From the NCBI GenBank assembly GCA_902780915.1, contig CACZHK010000036.1, positions 1 to 64,000 of the forward strand: DNA of 64,000 bases, in the 5' to 3' direction. The notes beneath the pieces are model-generated. The model worked only from the letters and a program-made list of their open reading frames with translations, had not been told where the DNA came from and did no database searches. Made by a program: the position numbers and the translations under genes. Positions 7,369 to 15,398 of this stretch are shown piece after piece. The stretch's first letter is position 1, and each line of letters starts with the position of its first letter. The stretch comes from Pseudoselenomonas ruminantium. Lineage in GTDB: Bacteria > Bacillota > Negativicutes > Selenomonadales > Selenomonadaceae.

Positions 7369-8790
7369 ATGAATTTTGAGATTGAGAAGATTGTGGAGAA
7401 GAACAAACGTAATATCTGGAAGGCCATTGATGACTATCGCGCCCATACCAGCGAAACAAGTGTTCTGGACGATATTACGGACAAGTTCGTTGACCGGCTG
7501 GCCAGGGATAATGCCTACGCCAAGATGGAGCTGCGCCAGCTTTTTCGTACTTCGCCAGTTTGGAACGAAGAACTTGATGCCTTGGTCATCAACGGCACCC
7601 GCACCCATAATCCCGACTATGAGCGCATCAGGAGGCTTGCTGATGACATACTGGCTCCTGCGTTTGATGACAGTGATGAAGAAAGGCAAGGGCTACTGAG
7701 CAGGGCTGTGAACTTCTTTGCTATTGAGAAGGGTGACAAAACTCATTACATAGAAGCCATCAGGGCCTTGGCGCCCAAAGCCTATGCCCCACACAAGAAG
7801 CGAAGCCGCATCTTTAAGGCTCTCTGTGATGCGCTGGGGATTTCTGACGATAGAGCCGGAAGTGATTTTCAGAGACTGTTTGCCCAGTTCGCTGATGAGC
7901 TTTCTGCCAAGAAGATTGACTTCAAGTTCTTTGTGTCCTTGAACCCAGCCCATTTCCTGACCATGAGCAACCCGAAGGATGATGACAGGGGAAGTACCCT
8001 CACAAGCTGTCACTCTCTTAATTCGACGGCCTACAGGTATAACAACGGCTGTTCCGGCTATGCGCGGGATAACTACAGCTTCATTGCCTTTGTGGCGGCT
8101 GATCCAGATAATCCGGAGACACTGAATAATCGCAAAACCATGCGCCAGATTTTTGCCTACAAGCCTGGGAACGGAGTTCTGCTTCAGAGCAGGCTCTACA
8201 ATACGTCAGGGGGGACCTATGGAGTACAGGCTGAAGCTAGAATCTATCGTGATTTGGTTCAGAGGGAGCTATCACAGCTGGAAAAGACTGCCAATCTTTG
8301 GCAGACCTACAATTACTTCAATAATACTCATTGCAAAATCAGCACCGGCGTTGGCTTTGGTGGATACCCAGATTGGATGTATAAGGGATTTGGAGCAAAA
8401 ATCAGCATACGGCAGGATAAGGCTGATAGCTTTGAGCCCTTCTACGTTGGTACTTACGGGCTTTGCATCTGCTGCGGAACTGAGATCAACACCAACCTGT
8501 ATTGTGAGGACTGTGGGGAAGAGGATGAAGACGAGGAGGAAGGTACCTCTCAGTGTGACTCCTGCGGTGAGTATTTCGGGGATGTGTATCCCGTGTCTAA
8601 TAGCGAGGGAACCGTTATTTACGTCTGTGCCAGCTGCCGTGATAGGTATTATGCCTACTGCTCCGAATGTGGCTGCTACTATCCTCAGAATGAGGTAACT
8701 GGGGAAGAAAACGGTGAGCGTGTCTGCTGTCACTGTATGGAGCGCCGGGAAAAGGAGAAAGAGGAAGCAGAGAAGGAGCTGGTGGCATGA
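7369..8790 (+). CDS. Mobile-element protein with C-terminal zinc ribbons
   Basis: A protein of 473 residues with AGGAGG upstream. The N-terminal and middle parts contain no motif I can name with confidence; a conserved-looking core reads TLTSCHSLNSTAYRYNNGCSG near residue 215, distantly like Cys/His cores of PcfJ-type plasmid proteins. The C-terminal 110 residues hold three Cys pair clusters (CICCGTE and CEDCG, CDSCG and CASC, CSECGCYYP and CCHC), which look like tandem zinc ribbons, separated by an acidic linker. It overlaps the downstream hydrolase gene by four bases. A nucleic-acid-binding role is plausible but inferred. Confidence 0.6.
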   Translation: MNFEIEKIVEKNKRNIWKAIDDYRAHTSETSVLDDITDKFVDRLARDNAYAKMELRQLFRTSPVWNEELDALVINGTRTHNPDYERIRRLADDILAPAFDDSDEERQGLLSRAVNFFAIEKGDKTHYIEAIRALAPKAYAPHKKRSRIFKALCDALGISDDRAGSDFQRLFAQFADELSAKKIDFKFFVSLNPAHFLTMSNPKDDDRGSTLTSCHSLNSTAYRYNNGCSGYARDNYSFIAFVAADPDNPETLNNRKTMRQIFAYKPGNGVLLQSRLYNTSGGTYGVQAEARIYRDLVQRELSQLEKTANLWQTYNYFNNTHCKISTGVGFGGYPDWMYKGFGAKISIRQDKADSFEPFYVGTYGLCICCGTEINTNLYCEDCGEEDEDEEEGTSQCDSCGEYFGDVYPVSNSEGTVIYVCASCRDRYYAYCSECGCYYPQNEVTGEENGERVCCHCMERREKEKEEAEKELVA

Positions 8791-9767
8791 TTACCTTGGA
8801 AGATGTGATAAGGCCCTCCCAGAGAAATTTGTTCAGTCAGCTGAAAAAGCTATATGAAGGTAATACTGTTGCTTGTGAGGGGAAGTTCCTGCTGGTCAAG
8901 GGCGAAGCACCCGTATTACTTGTGGCTCACCTGGATACTGTACATAGAGAAAGGGCCAAGACCATCTGCTTCAGTGAGGATGGCAACATCCTGATGTCAC
9001 CTGAGGGCATAGGCGGCGATGACAGATGTGGTGTTTATGGTCTGGTCAGAGCTTGGGAGCGGTCAGACAAGAAGCCGTGGCTGTTATTTACCTGTGATGA
9101 GGAAAGAGGTGCTGGCGGGGCTAAAGCCTTTGTCCAATGGTATGGTGTAAAGAAGCTCCCAATGGAACTGGAGAACATCAAGTGTATCGTGGAGCTTGAC
9201 CGCAAGGGCAAGCAGGACGCTGTCTACTATGATTGTTACAACCAGGAATTTGAAGACTATATTTCCAGCAAGGGCTTCCAGACGGATTATGGCACCTTCA
9301 GCGATATCTCGTTGATTGCTCCGGCCATGGGGGTGGTAGCAGTCAACCTGTCTGCTGGCTATTATAACCCGCATTCGCAGCATGAATACATAAATCGGAG
9401 CCAGTTGGAGGCTGTGATTGAGAAAGTAGGGGAAATCATTGAAGAGACATCTGGCGAGAATTTTCCCCGGTATGAGTATTGGGAGCAGGAGCATGGGTAT
9501 TACGTTCCATCTGATGTGCCTTGGAAATATAAAGACTTATACAATAGGCTGCTGGACTATTGCTACCCGGAAGAAATAGAGGAATACCGCTGGGCATACG
9601 GAGACGAGGTGCTGAAACCACTATATGAGCATGTCTCTGGGAGGTCGTATAGTAGCCCAAGGGGAAGCGGCGGGAAAGGACGTGGCGCTAATGAGCGAAC
9701 TGGGGCAAAGAGCAAGATTTCCCAAGCAGCACCTGATGCATTGGTTCGTACAGGATCACTATTATGA
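8787..9767 (+). CDS. M20/M28-like metallohydrolase
   Basis: A protein of 326 residues. Metal ligands are laid out as in the zinc aminopeptidase/deacylase superfamily: VAHLDTVH (about 46-53), GIGGDDRCGVY (75-85), TCDEERGAG (103-111), ELDRKG (133-138) and HSQHEYIN (about 195-202). The C-terminal 80 residues are low-complexity and basic (GGKGRGANERTGAKSK) and probably disordered. Family members cleave peptides or amides; a substrate for a mobile-element copy is unknown. It is translationally coupled to the zinc-ribbon gene upstream. Confidence 0.75.
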   Translation: MITLEDVIRPSQRNLFSQLKKLYEGNTVACEGKFLLVKGEAPVLLVAHLDTVHRERAKTICFSEDGNILMSPEGIGGDDRCGVYGLVRAWERSDKKPWLLFTCDEERGAGGAKAFVQWYGVKKLPMELENIKCIVELDRKGKQDAVYYDCYNQEFEDYISSKGFQTDYGTFSDISLIAPAMGVVAVNLSAGYYNPHSQHEYINRSQLEAVIEKVGEIIEETSGENFPRYEYWEQEHGYYVPSDVPWKYKDLYNRLLDYCYPEEIEEYRWAYGDEVLKPLYEHVSGRSYSSPRGSGGKGRGANERTGAKSKISQAAPDALVRTGSLL

Positions 9768-9791
9768 AGATTTATGGCAGGAGGGTTGAAG

Positions 9792-10688
9792 ATGCCAGCG
9801 ACAAAATTCGTATGCCCCAGCGGGCGAAGTATTACCATCAAGCGCTGTCTGGCTGCTTGTCCAGAGAAACAAAGGTGCATGTTCCTGCCCACCCTAAGAG
9901 CTGTGGCAGAGTCCCTTGACCGTGGGATTAAGGGAGCAACCGTCACAGAGCTTATAGGGGGCGTGAGGGAAATATATCTGAAGAAAAAGACCAGCTATGC
10001 CGTAGCTCCACAGGATGTCCTGTATTCCCTTCACGGGCAGGCTGTCCATACCATACATGAAGAGCACACCTCTGGGGAAATCCTGGGGGAAATACGGCTG
10101 AAGGACAGGATTACCAGCGGTAAGTTCGACCTTTATGGCAAGATCATCGATGGGGAAGAAGGCGTGCTTGGCGACCTCAAGGTGACATCTTCCTACAAGC
10201 TGGCTAAAGCTCTGGGCATTTATAAGGTTGACGTGCCCACAGGTGAGGTCTACAAGACGGGAGCAAGAAAGGGACAGCCCAAGACCCGCAAGGAGTTCCG
10301 TTATGATGGTGTGCGCCATGTTTGGGATTGGGCGGTACAACTCAATTACTATAGGATGTTGCTGGAGCAATCTGGATTCGAGGTCAAAAAAATGTTCATA
10401 CAGGCCCTTTGTCGTGACTCATGTCTCAAGACAGCTGCAGAGAGAGGCATAGACAAACAGGTCTACATCATACCCATCAACAGAATCAGTGACCGATGGC
10501 TTCTGCGGTACTTTGGCAAGAAATCTAAGATGCTCAAGTCAGCTCTGCGCACGAGGATACTCCCGCCACCATGCTCGATAAAAGAGACATGGCAGGGGAA
10601 GAAGTGCCTGGAATACTGCGAGGTGAGGGGCAAGTGTCCACATGCTGCGGCTATGGTAGAGCTGTTGAAGGTGGGGAATGCAGGGTAG
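9792..10688 (+). CDS. Cas4/RecB-like PD-(D/E)XK nuclease
   Basis: A protein of 298 residues; the ATG at 9792 is chosen because CAGGAGGG is six bases upstream. The nuclease core is visible as GKFDLYGKII, GVLGDLKVTS (the D-x-K pair) and WAVQLNYYRMLLEQ (the QxxxY motif). Cysteines near the N-terminus (FVCPSG, CLAACPEKQRC) and C-terminus (CLEYCEVRGKCP) suggest an iron-sulfur or zinc cluster as in Cas4 and AddB. No cas genes are nearby, so a role in element DNA processing or recombination is more likely than CRISPR adaptation. Confidence 0.75.
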   Translation: MPATKFVCPSGRSITIKRCLAACPEKQRCMFLPTLRAVAESLDRGIKGATVTELIGGVREIYLKKKTSYAVAPQDVLYSLHGQAVHTIHEEHTSGEILGEIRLKDRITSGKFDLYGKIIDGEEGVLGDLKVTSSYKLAKALGIYKVDVPTGEVYKTGARKGQPKTRKEFRYDGVRHVWDWAVQLNYYRMLLEQSGFEVKKMFIQALCRDSCLKTAAERGIDKQVYIIPINRISDRWLLRYFGKKSKMLKSALRTRILPPPCSIKETWQGKKCLEYCEVRGKCPHAAAMVELLKVGNAG

Positions 10689-10719
10689 TATTATGATAAA
10701 ATATGGGAGGAAAAGAAAT

Positions 10720-11481
10720 ATGGCTAAAGCAACGAATAACAAGGATATTGTCGGCGTTGATAACAGAGGTTATTTGGCCCTAAAAGAGTTTGATTTTAGT
10801 GCCACAATAGCGGAAGAAATGGAAGGTCTTAGTACTTTCTTTGAGCGGATAAAGATGCCATCTGGTGAGACCACTGTGTATCAGCTCCCCTCGGAAAATC
10901 CAGAGGAACCAGATTTTGCAAAAGAATTTTCAGCGGTAATATTGCATCATCATCCGATACGTGCATATTTTAAAACCAAGTTTTCCGGGACGGCTAACCC
11001 GCCTGATTGTGGTAGTCTTGATGCTGTTACAGGTTTGGGTGAACCTGGTGGAGAATGCAAAAGTTGTCCCTTTAATGCGTATGATTCTGGTGAGAATGGT
11101 TCTAAAGCTTGCAAAGAACGTCATCGTCTGTATTTACTCAGAGAGGGCGAGTTGTTCCCCGTTATGTTATCGTTACCAACGGGCTCATTGAAGGAGCTGA
11201 GTCGGTATTTGATGCGGCTGTTGACTAAGGGGATAAAGAGTACAGAAGTGGTTACAAAATTTACTTTAGTTAAGGCAACAAATAAAACCGGTATTGTTTA
11301 TGCTAAGGCCTGTTTTCATATGGAACGTAAGCTTAATGCAGAGGAATTACCATTAGTGGCAGGAGTATCAGAGCAGATAAAAATGCTGAGTCGTAGCGTG
11401 GGCTTTGAAGATGTTGATACAGAACCTGCGGTGTTATCTAGAGCTGACGTGGTGCAAGTGGTGGAGGGTAAAAGTGCGTAA
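10720..11481 (+). CDS. Mobile-element protein with Cys-rich insert
   Basis: A protein of 253 residues; ATG at 10720 after GGGAGGAAAAG. A central segment with CGSLDAVTGLG, GGECKSCPFNAY and CKERHRLYLL could bind zinc, and a basic, hydrophobic C-terminal half follows. This layout recurs in uncharacterised phage and plasmid proteins placed beside recombination nucleases. A single-stranded DNA-binding or annealing-partner role is only inferred from the position next to the Cas4-like gene. Confidence 0.5.
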   Translation: MAKATNNKDIVGVDNRGYLALKEFDFSATIAEEMEGLSTFFERIKMPSGETTVYQLPSENPEEPDFAKEFSAVILHHHPIRAYFKTKFSGTANPPDCGSLDAVTGLGEPGGECKSCPFNAYDSGENGSKACKERHRLYLLREGELFPVMLSLPTGSLKELSRYLMRLLTKGIKSTEVVTKFTLVKATNKTGIVYAKACFHMERKLNAEELPLVAGVSEQIKMLSRSVGFEDVDTEPAVLSRADVVQVVEGKSA

Positions 11482-11508
11482 ATAAAGGGCGGGAATTATC
11501 AGAAGTAG

Positions 11509-11532
11509 GGAGAGCAGAAATATCTGCTCTCC
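11509..11532 (+). terminator. Stem-loop between convergent genes
   Basis: GGAGAGCAGA and TCTGCTCTCC pair around AATA, between the ends of the plus-strand run and the minus-strand relaxase-like gene. There is no clear T run. Confidence 0.5.
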
Positions 11533-11546
11533 TCTGATGATTTGTG

Positions 11547-12032
11547 TTAATTATGGTTAATTTTTATTGGAGGGAAATTATACTTTGTCAGTATGCTGTT
11601 AACCTGAGTTTGGTAATGATGGATCGAATAATTCTGTCGGTAGGCTTTTCCTTTGATGTCAATGTAATTCATCATATAGTGGCAGTGTACATTTTTAGTT
11701 CCGTTGAAGTGTATTGAAGCAAAAGCTTGACGCTGTTCATTGTTGAGTAAAACAATACCTATTTCTGTGCAGATGTTCCTTATGAAGGGGTTATTTTTAT
11801 CTATGAATTCATCAAAAGAAAAAATGAATTGTTGATAGGTTTTATAAGAATTATCCCAGAAGGGATAGTGGTAATGGTTTTGGACAAATTGCATTTCGGG
11901 GATAGGGTTATATGGATTGACATAAAAGCCGATGAATGAATTGTTGGTGGTCTTGTTTGGATTGATTAGATAAGCATACATTTCGTTCAAATGATGTCGT
12001 TTGTTCCTTGGTTCGAACTTTAGTATAGACAT
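11547..12032 (-). CDS. Relaxase-like mobilization protein (short)
   Basis: A protein of 161 residues. Near the C-terminus, IHFNGTKNVHCHYMMNYID followed by GKAYR resembles the HUH metal motif of relaxases (H-x-H-x3-N followed by G-K); an N-terminal AYLINPNKT segment fits small Mob proteins of Firmicutes. A typical relaxase is longer, so this is either a minimal nuclease domain or a truncated one. Its ATG lies one base past the stop of the ribbon-helix-helix gene, so the two are translated together. Codon use is very AT-rich. Confidence 0.6.
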   Translation of the reverse strand: MSILKFEPRNKRHHLNEMYAYLINPNKTTNNSFIGFYVNPYNPIPEMQFVQNHYHYPFWDNSYKTYQQFIFSFDEFIDKNNPFIRNICTEIGIVLLNNEQRQAFASIHFNGTKNVHCHYMMNYIDIKGKAYRQNYSIHHYQTQVNSILTKYNFPPIKINHN

Positions 12033-12033
12033 A

Positions 12034-12333
12034 TTATATCCCTTCGTTTGCTAAATCATTGAGTTTGGAAATGGCTGCGGAGATTGCGTTTTGAAGTTCT
12101 TTGACTGGGAGATCTTTGCGATTGCTAAGTTTTTGTAATTGAGCATTAAGGGTACAGACTTCAGATATGAGAACGTCACCGTCGTGGATGATATTGGTGC
12201 GGTTTTTGTCGATACAGTTGATGACATATCTGCTTATGGTCATGCTGGATTCGTCAGCTTTTTTCTTTAATCTGTCCTTGTAGTCCTTGGATACTCTGAT
12301 GTTAATGATGTCCTGCTTATTTTGTCTGGCCAT
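12034..12333 (-). CDS. Ribbon-helix-helix mobilization accessory protein
   Basis: A protein of 99 residues beginning with an Arc/MetJ-type strand and helices (INIRVSKDYKDRLKKKADESS and ISRYVINCI), then a helical C-terminus. Such proteins bind oriT and help the relaxase (MobC/relaxosome type) or act as autorepressors. It is translated together with the relaxase-like gene. A palindrome TGTATATACA lies 23-32 bp upstream of its start and again at 12,452, in keeping with autoregulation. Confidence 0.65.
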   Translation of the reverse strand: MARQNKQDIINIRVSKDYKDRLKKKADESSMTISRYVINCIDKNRTNIIHDGDVLISEVCTLNAQLQKLSNRKDLPVKELQNAISAAISKLNDLANEGI

Positions 12334-12355
12334 GATGGAACCACCCTTTCAAAAA

Positions 12356-12461
12356 TGTATATACAGATTAAATATATGTAATATATAAATTGAAAAAATA
12401 AAAATAGTGCGCTTTTAGGGCGCACTATTTTTATTTGCCAAGATAGACGGTTGTATATACA
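12356..12461. promoter_or_regulatory. Paired palindromic operators TGTATATACA
   Basis: The palindrome TGTATATACA occurs at 12,356-12,365 and 12,452-12,461, each with a TTTTG extension in opposite orientation. The pair flanks a terminator and lies upstream of the ribbon-helix-helix gene, so both are likely binding sites for its product. Confidence 0.5.
12402..12430. terminator. Bidirectional stem-loop terminator
   Basis: AAATAGTGCGC and GCGCACTATTT form an 11-bp stem around TTTTAGG, with T-rich DNA on one side and A-rich on the other. It can end minus-strand transcripts from the 12,754 gene. Confidence 0.65.
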
Positions 12462-12592
12462 TTTTGATAAGGAAATATAGGCGTTACTATAAGAGACTTG
12501 GATGGGGAGTAATTTCCTTTATGTTGGATTGGCCAGCTGTCCAGCCTGACCGCATATAGCGAAAAGCCTTGCATGGTGCGGGTCTTGGGGAG

Positions 12593-12643
12593 GCGGACAG
12601 CGCGGACAGCGCGGACAGTAATCCGGTTGTCCGCGCTGTCCGC
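12593..12643. repeat. GCGGACAGC iterons and 16-bp inverted repeat
   Basis: GCGGACAGC is repeated in tandem at 12,593, 12,602 and (as GCGGACAGT) 12,611. GCGGACAGCGCGGACA (12,602-12,617) forms a perfect 16-bp stem with 12,628-12,643 around a 10-base loop. It lies in a gene-free stretch (12,431-12,753) beside the mobilization genes, so an oriT or other replication/transfer site is the best guess. The GC-rich repeat contrasts with the AT-rich surroundings. Confidence 0.55.
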
Positions 12644-12753
12644 GGTCTTGCTATGCTGCACTTTGCCATTATATGTTGAACAGTCTGGTTACGTTTCTTA
12701 TGTATGACTATCTGAATTGGAGTGGTGCCTGATGTTGATAAGAACTATGGGGA

Positions 12754-14556
12754 CTAGTCTGGAGTGCAATCTTTTAAGGCTTTGATTGTTTGATCTAATA
12801 TCGATATTAATTCTTTGAAATTTGGAGATAAGCTATTAAGATTATCGTTATTGATTTTGAAAGATTCATTTTTGGCTTTTGCATCAATTTTCTTTTGGTA
12901 TATTTCAGCTTCAATTTCACATCTTTTTTTGTGTATTAAATTTGCGATGGTAGTACACCGTCCAGTAATCTCTTCTTGATGCTTCGCTGAGATGAACTCT
13001 AACTTTTTATTGTTGTTTTTACCAAGACTATTTATGTATTCGGAAATGTCATTTAGATTTTTAATGATATTTTCTGCGATACTGAAAAATGTAATTGGAG
13101 CTATTCTTTGCAAATGATCATAATCGTTATGATTATCGGAACCATAAAATGGCATGGATGTTAGTCCGTCTAGGAATTCATGAGTGCAACCAGATAGAGC
13201 AAGCCAAAACCATATATGTTTTCGCTGCAATGCTTTTTTTTCGTCAATTGCTTTATTTAATGTAGATTTATTCACTCCCATTAATTGGGCAGCTTTTGGT
13301 ATGGTTAAAACAAAATCATTGAGGAGCTGGATTGGTGGATATGATATAAAAATGTTATAACATGGATATATTAAAGAAGTGTAGTTAAAAATTTTAAGAT
13401 AATCTCTTATGGTGTTGCTTACTGACCTGGGATAAAGATGGTATGGTTCGTTTTTGTGCTCCTGGTCTATTATCATAGGAGTGACTATGGCCCTATATAA
13501 TACAAAAATTTTATGGAGTTTAAAGAACGTGATTGGAGTTGAATAATCTAGGTCTTCCGTTAATGAAAATTCTTTTCGCTTTTCTATAATACTTCTTTCG
13601 TAATAAATGTTAAACAATTCTCTCAGTGATGGTTTTTCGGATATTAATGTATCATATAAACGCTGGATGAAGAGTTCATGTCTTTGAGATATCATATTTG
13701 TCCATGGGGCACAAGTTTTGTCTTTGCTTATAAATAAATATATTGTTAATAATTCGTAATTGAATCCACCATCTATAGCATATTCCATAGATATTAATAA
13801 TTTTTCCGTTTGTGGGATATTAGAATTTAATTGCTTTCTAGTAGAGTTGAAAACTTCTTCACTTAAATTGAATATTTCAAAAAGATTGGCTATTATTGAG
13901 TTGTATTCATTTGTTAACCAATCTGTATTGCTATTTGTTTCTAATCTTGTTTCTTTATCTATGGTCCTGTGTTTCATCTCTTGATATTGTTCTGAGTTAT
14001 TATAGAAATAAAATCTTTTATTTTTAGCATTTAAGCGTCGACTTATTTCTGGAAACCTGGATGGTGAAAACCTTTTGCAATCTGGGTTCAATGTTTTGTT
14101 TAGAGACCATGGAATGTCGAAACCTTCGAATATCTGTTCAAAGTCTGAAGTGAAGTCTTTATAGGTATCTATCCATGTTTTTATGGATGTTATCGTTTTA
14201 CTTAACAGCATTAGGTGCTTAGATTTTTTTGGGTAGTATTCGGTTTCTTTTATAAAGTCATCTAAAAAAGAAAATATATAATCGACTTTTGATGCTACAA
14301 ATGCTTTTGCTTCTTGTTCGAATATATGCTCATAGTTGTTGATGGCCTTGTTAATGATTTCGCTTAAGTTTAGTTGAGGGAGTTCCTGTTGGATTTTATC
14401 ATAATTACCGTGTAAGAGCCAAAATGTTTCGAGCATATTTATGTTATATTTCCCTTTGCGTCCATCAGAATCATCAGAGAAGGGATTATTTTTTATTCTG
14501 TCGTTAATCTCACATAATAGTTCTACTACTGATTTTTTTGATATAGTTTCTGGCAT
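12754..14556 (-). CDS. 600-residue protein of unknown function
   Basis: The start ATG at 14,556 is preferred to that at 14,622 because AAGGGAG lies nine bases upstream. The protein is AT-rich in coding, mostly helical, with many Asn, Lys and Ile. One segment near residue 420 (TIPKAAQLMGVNKSTLNKAI) is a probable helix-turn-helix. No catalytic motif was seen. It has no operon partner: it ends before the iteron region and starts near a gene-free stretch. Base composition differs from the flanking DUF932 and ATPase clusters, so it looks like a cargo gene acquired on its own. A defence or regulatory function is possible but not shown. Confidence 0.65.
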   Translation of the reverse strand: MPETISKKSVVELLCEINDRIKNNPFSDDSDGRKGKYNINMLETFWLLHGNYDKIQQELPQLNLSEIINKAINNYEHIFEQEAKAFVASKVDYIFSFLDDFIKETEYYPKKSKHLMLLSKTITSIKTWIDTYKDFTSDFEQIFEGFDIPWSLNKTLNPDCKRFSPSRFPEISRRLNAKNKRFYFYNNSEQYQEMKHRTIDKETRLETNSNTDWLTNEYNSIIANLFEIFNLSEEVFNSTRKQLNSNIPQTEKLLISMEYAIDGGFNYELLTIYLFISKDKTCAPWTNMISQRHELFIQRLYDTLISEKPSLRELFNIYYERSIIEKRKEFSLTEDLDYSTPITFFKLHKIFVLYRAIVTPMIIDQEHKNEPYHLYPRSVSNTIRDYLKIFNYTSLIYPCYNIFISYPPIQLLNDFVLTIPKAAQLMGVNKSTLNKAIDEKKALQRKHIWFWLALSGCTHEFLDGLTSMPFYGSDNHNDYDHLQRIAPITFFSIAENIIKNLNDISEYINSLGKNNNKKLEFISAKHQEEITGRCTTIANLIHKKRCEIEAEIYQKKIDAKAKNESFKINNDNLNSLSPNFKELISILDQTIKALKDCTPD

Positions 14557-14966
14557 TATCATTCGCTCCCTTATAAGAAAAAGTTGACCCAATAAAGAAA
14601 TTGTAGGAATGTGTGATGGCAATTTTGACTTGATGTTAGCTTGGGGTTCGTAAATTTTAAAGGCGTGAAAGGTGAATACGATACAAATACATTCACTTTT
14701 GTGTCTGTTGGATATAATTGGTGTAGATGACAGAATTTTCGTAATTGGGAAATAAATCTATGAAAGAATGCTGAGATGGTATTGGGGCCAATGGAACTGA
14801 AGGCAACGTAGTATCAGTACTTATTATATTAATGAAGGAAATAACTGGAAAGACTTTTGTTGCGGTAGTGAAACCTGAGCGGATGTAATTTCCCCATAGT
14901 AAAAGGGAACCAAATATATAGGAAAGATATGATGTCATTGGTTATAGGAGGCTAGCCAAGGGGGGC
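14557..14966. other. AT-rich gene-free stretch
   Basis: No supported gene was seen. A minus-strand frame of 81 codons at 14,693-14,938 lacks a ribosome binding site. Upstream sequences for the divergent genes at 12,754-14,556 (minus) and 14,967 (plus) must lie here; no clear promoter was identified. Confidence 0.4.
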
Positions 14967-15188
14967 TTGCTTGAGCGTTTTTTTAGTCTTAGAATGGCTG
15001 ATGAGCCTGATGGTAGGTTTTCCTGGTCGTTATTTCTGCTTATGTCAGTTGATGCTTTGCTGCTATTGACCATTATGCTGCTTGTAAATGCTTATCGTTA
15101 TCAGAGTGCGTCGCTGATCATGGGGCATAATAACCAAACTGGTGGCATTTTTTCCACATATTTTTTCCGTCTGGAAAGGTGGTTATAA
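14967..15188 (+). CDS. Possible small membrane protein
   Basis: A frame of 73 codons (TTG start) with one strong hydrophobic helix (WSLFLLMSVDALLLLTIMLLV, about residues 20-40) and a polar tail. Ribosome binding is poor: AGGAGG is 14 bases upstream of the TTG, and the internal ATG at 14,994 has none. It precedes the ATPase gene. It may be real but is weakly supported. Confidence 0.35.
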   Translation: MLERFFSLRMADEPDGRFSWSLFLLMSVDALLLLTIMLLVNAYRYQSASLIMGHNNQTGGIFSTYFFRLERWL

Positions 15189-15272
15189 TGGGAATTGCTT
15201 AAGCGAAATGTTCTCAGGCAGAGTGCACTTGACCGGTTATCTGCCTATGACTCTTTATTAGGAGGCTATCTT

Positions 15273-15398
15273 ATGGAAAAGCCATTGAAAACAGTGGTCG
15301 AGTTCGTCCGCCACGAGGATGATACTGGTGGGGGGGAGCATCGACTAAGGCATCTGCTGATGGCACCATCAAGTACCGTGATGGTGTTGAAATGGTAA
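15273..15398 (+). pseudogene. 5' fragment of the ATPase gene, out of frame
   Basis: The ATG at 15,273 has an ideal AGGAGG seven bases upstream, whereas the ATG at 15,392 has none. The frame MEKPLKTVVEFVRHEDDTGG runs into a G7 tract (15,330-15,336). A one-base change in tract length would join it to the frame reading GASTKASADGTIKYRDG and on into the large ATPase. The natural gene therefore spans 15,273-17,281 and is split by the tract. Confidence 0.6.

Noticed and set aside
9792-10688. Cas4-like nuclease taken as part of a CRISPR locus
   Set aside because: No repeat-spacer array and no cas1, cas2 or effector gene is present in the window.
12431-12669. Two overlapping minus-strand frames of 60-76 codons
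   Set aside because: They run through the GC-rich iterons and have no ribosome binding site; the repeat explains the open frames.
14693-14938. Minus-strand frame of 81 codons with a hydrophobic start
   Set aside because: The minus strand has CCTCC, not AGGAGG, before its start, and composition is not gene-like.
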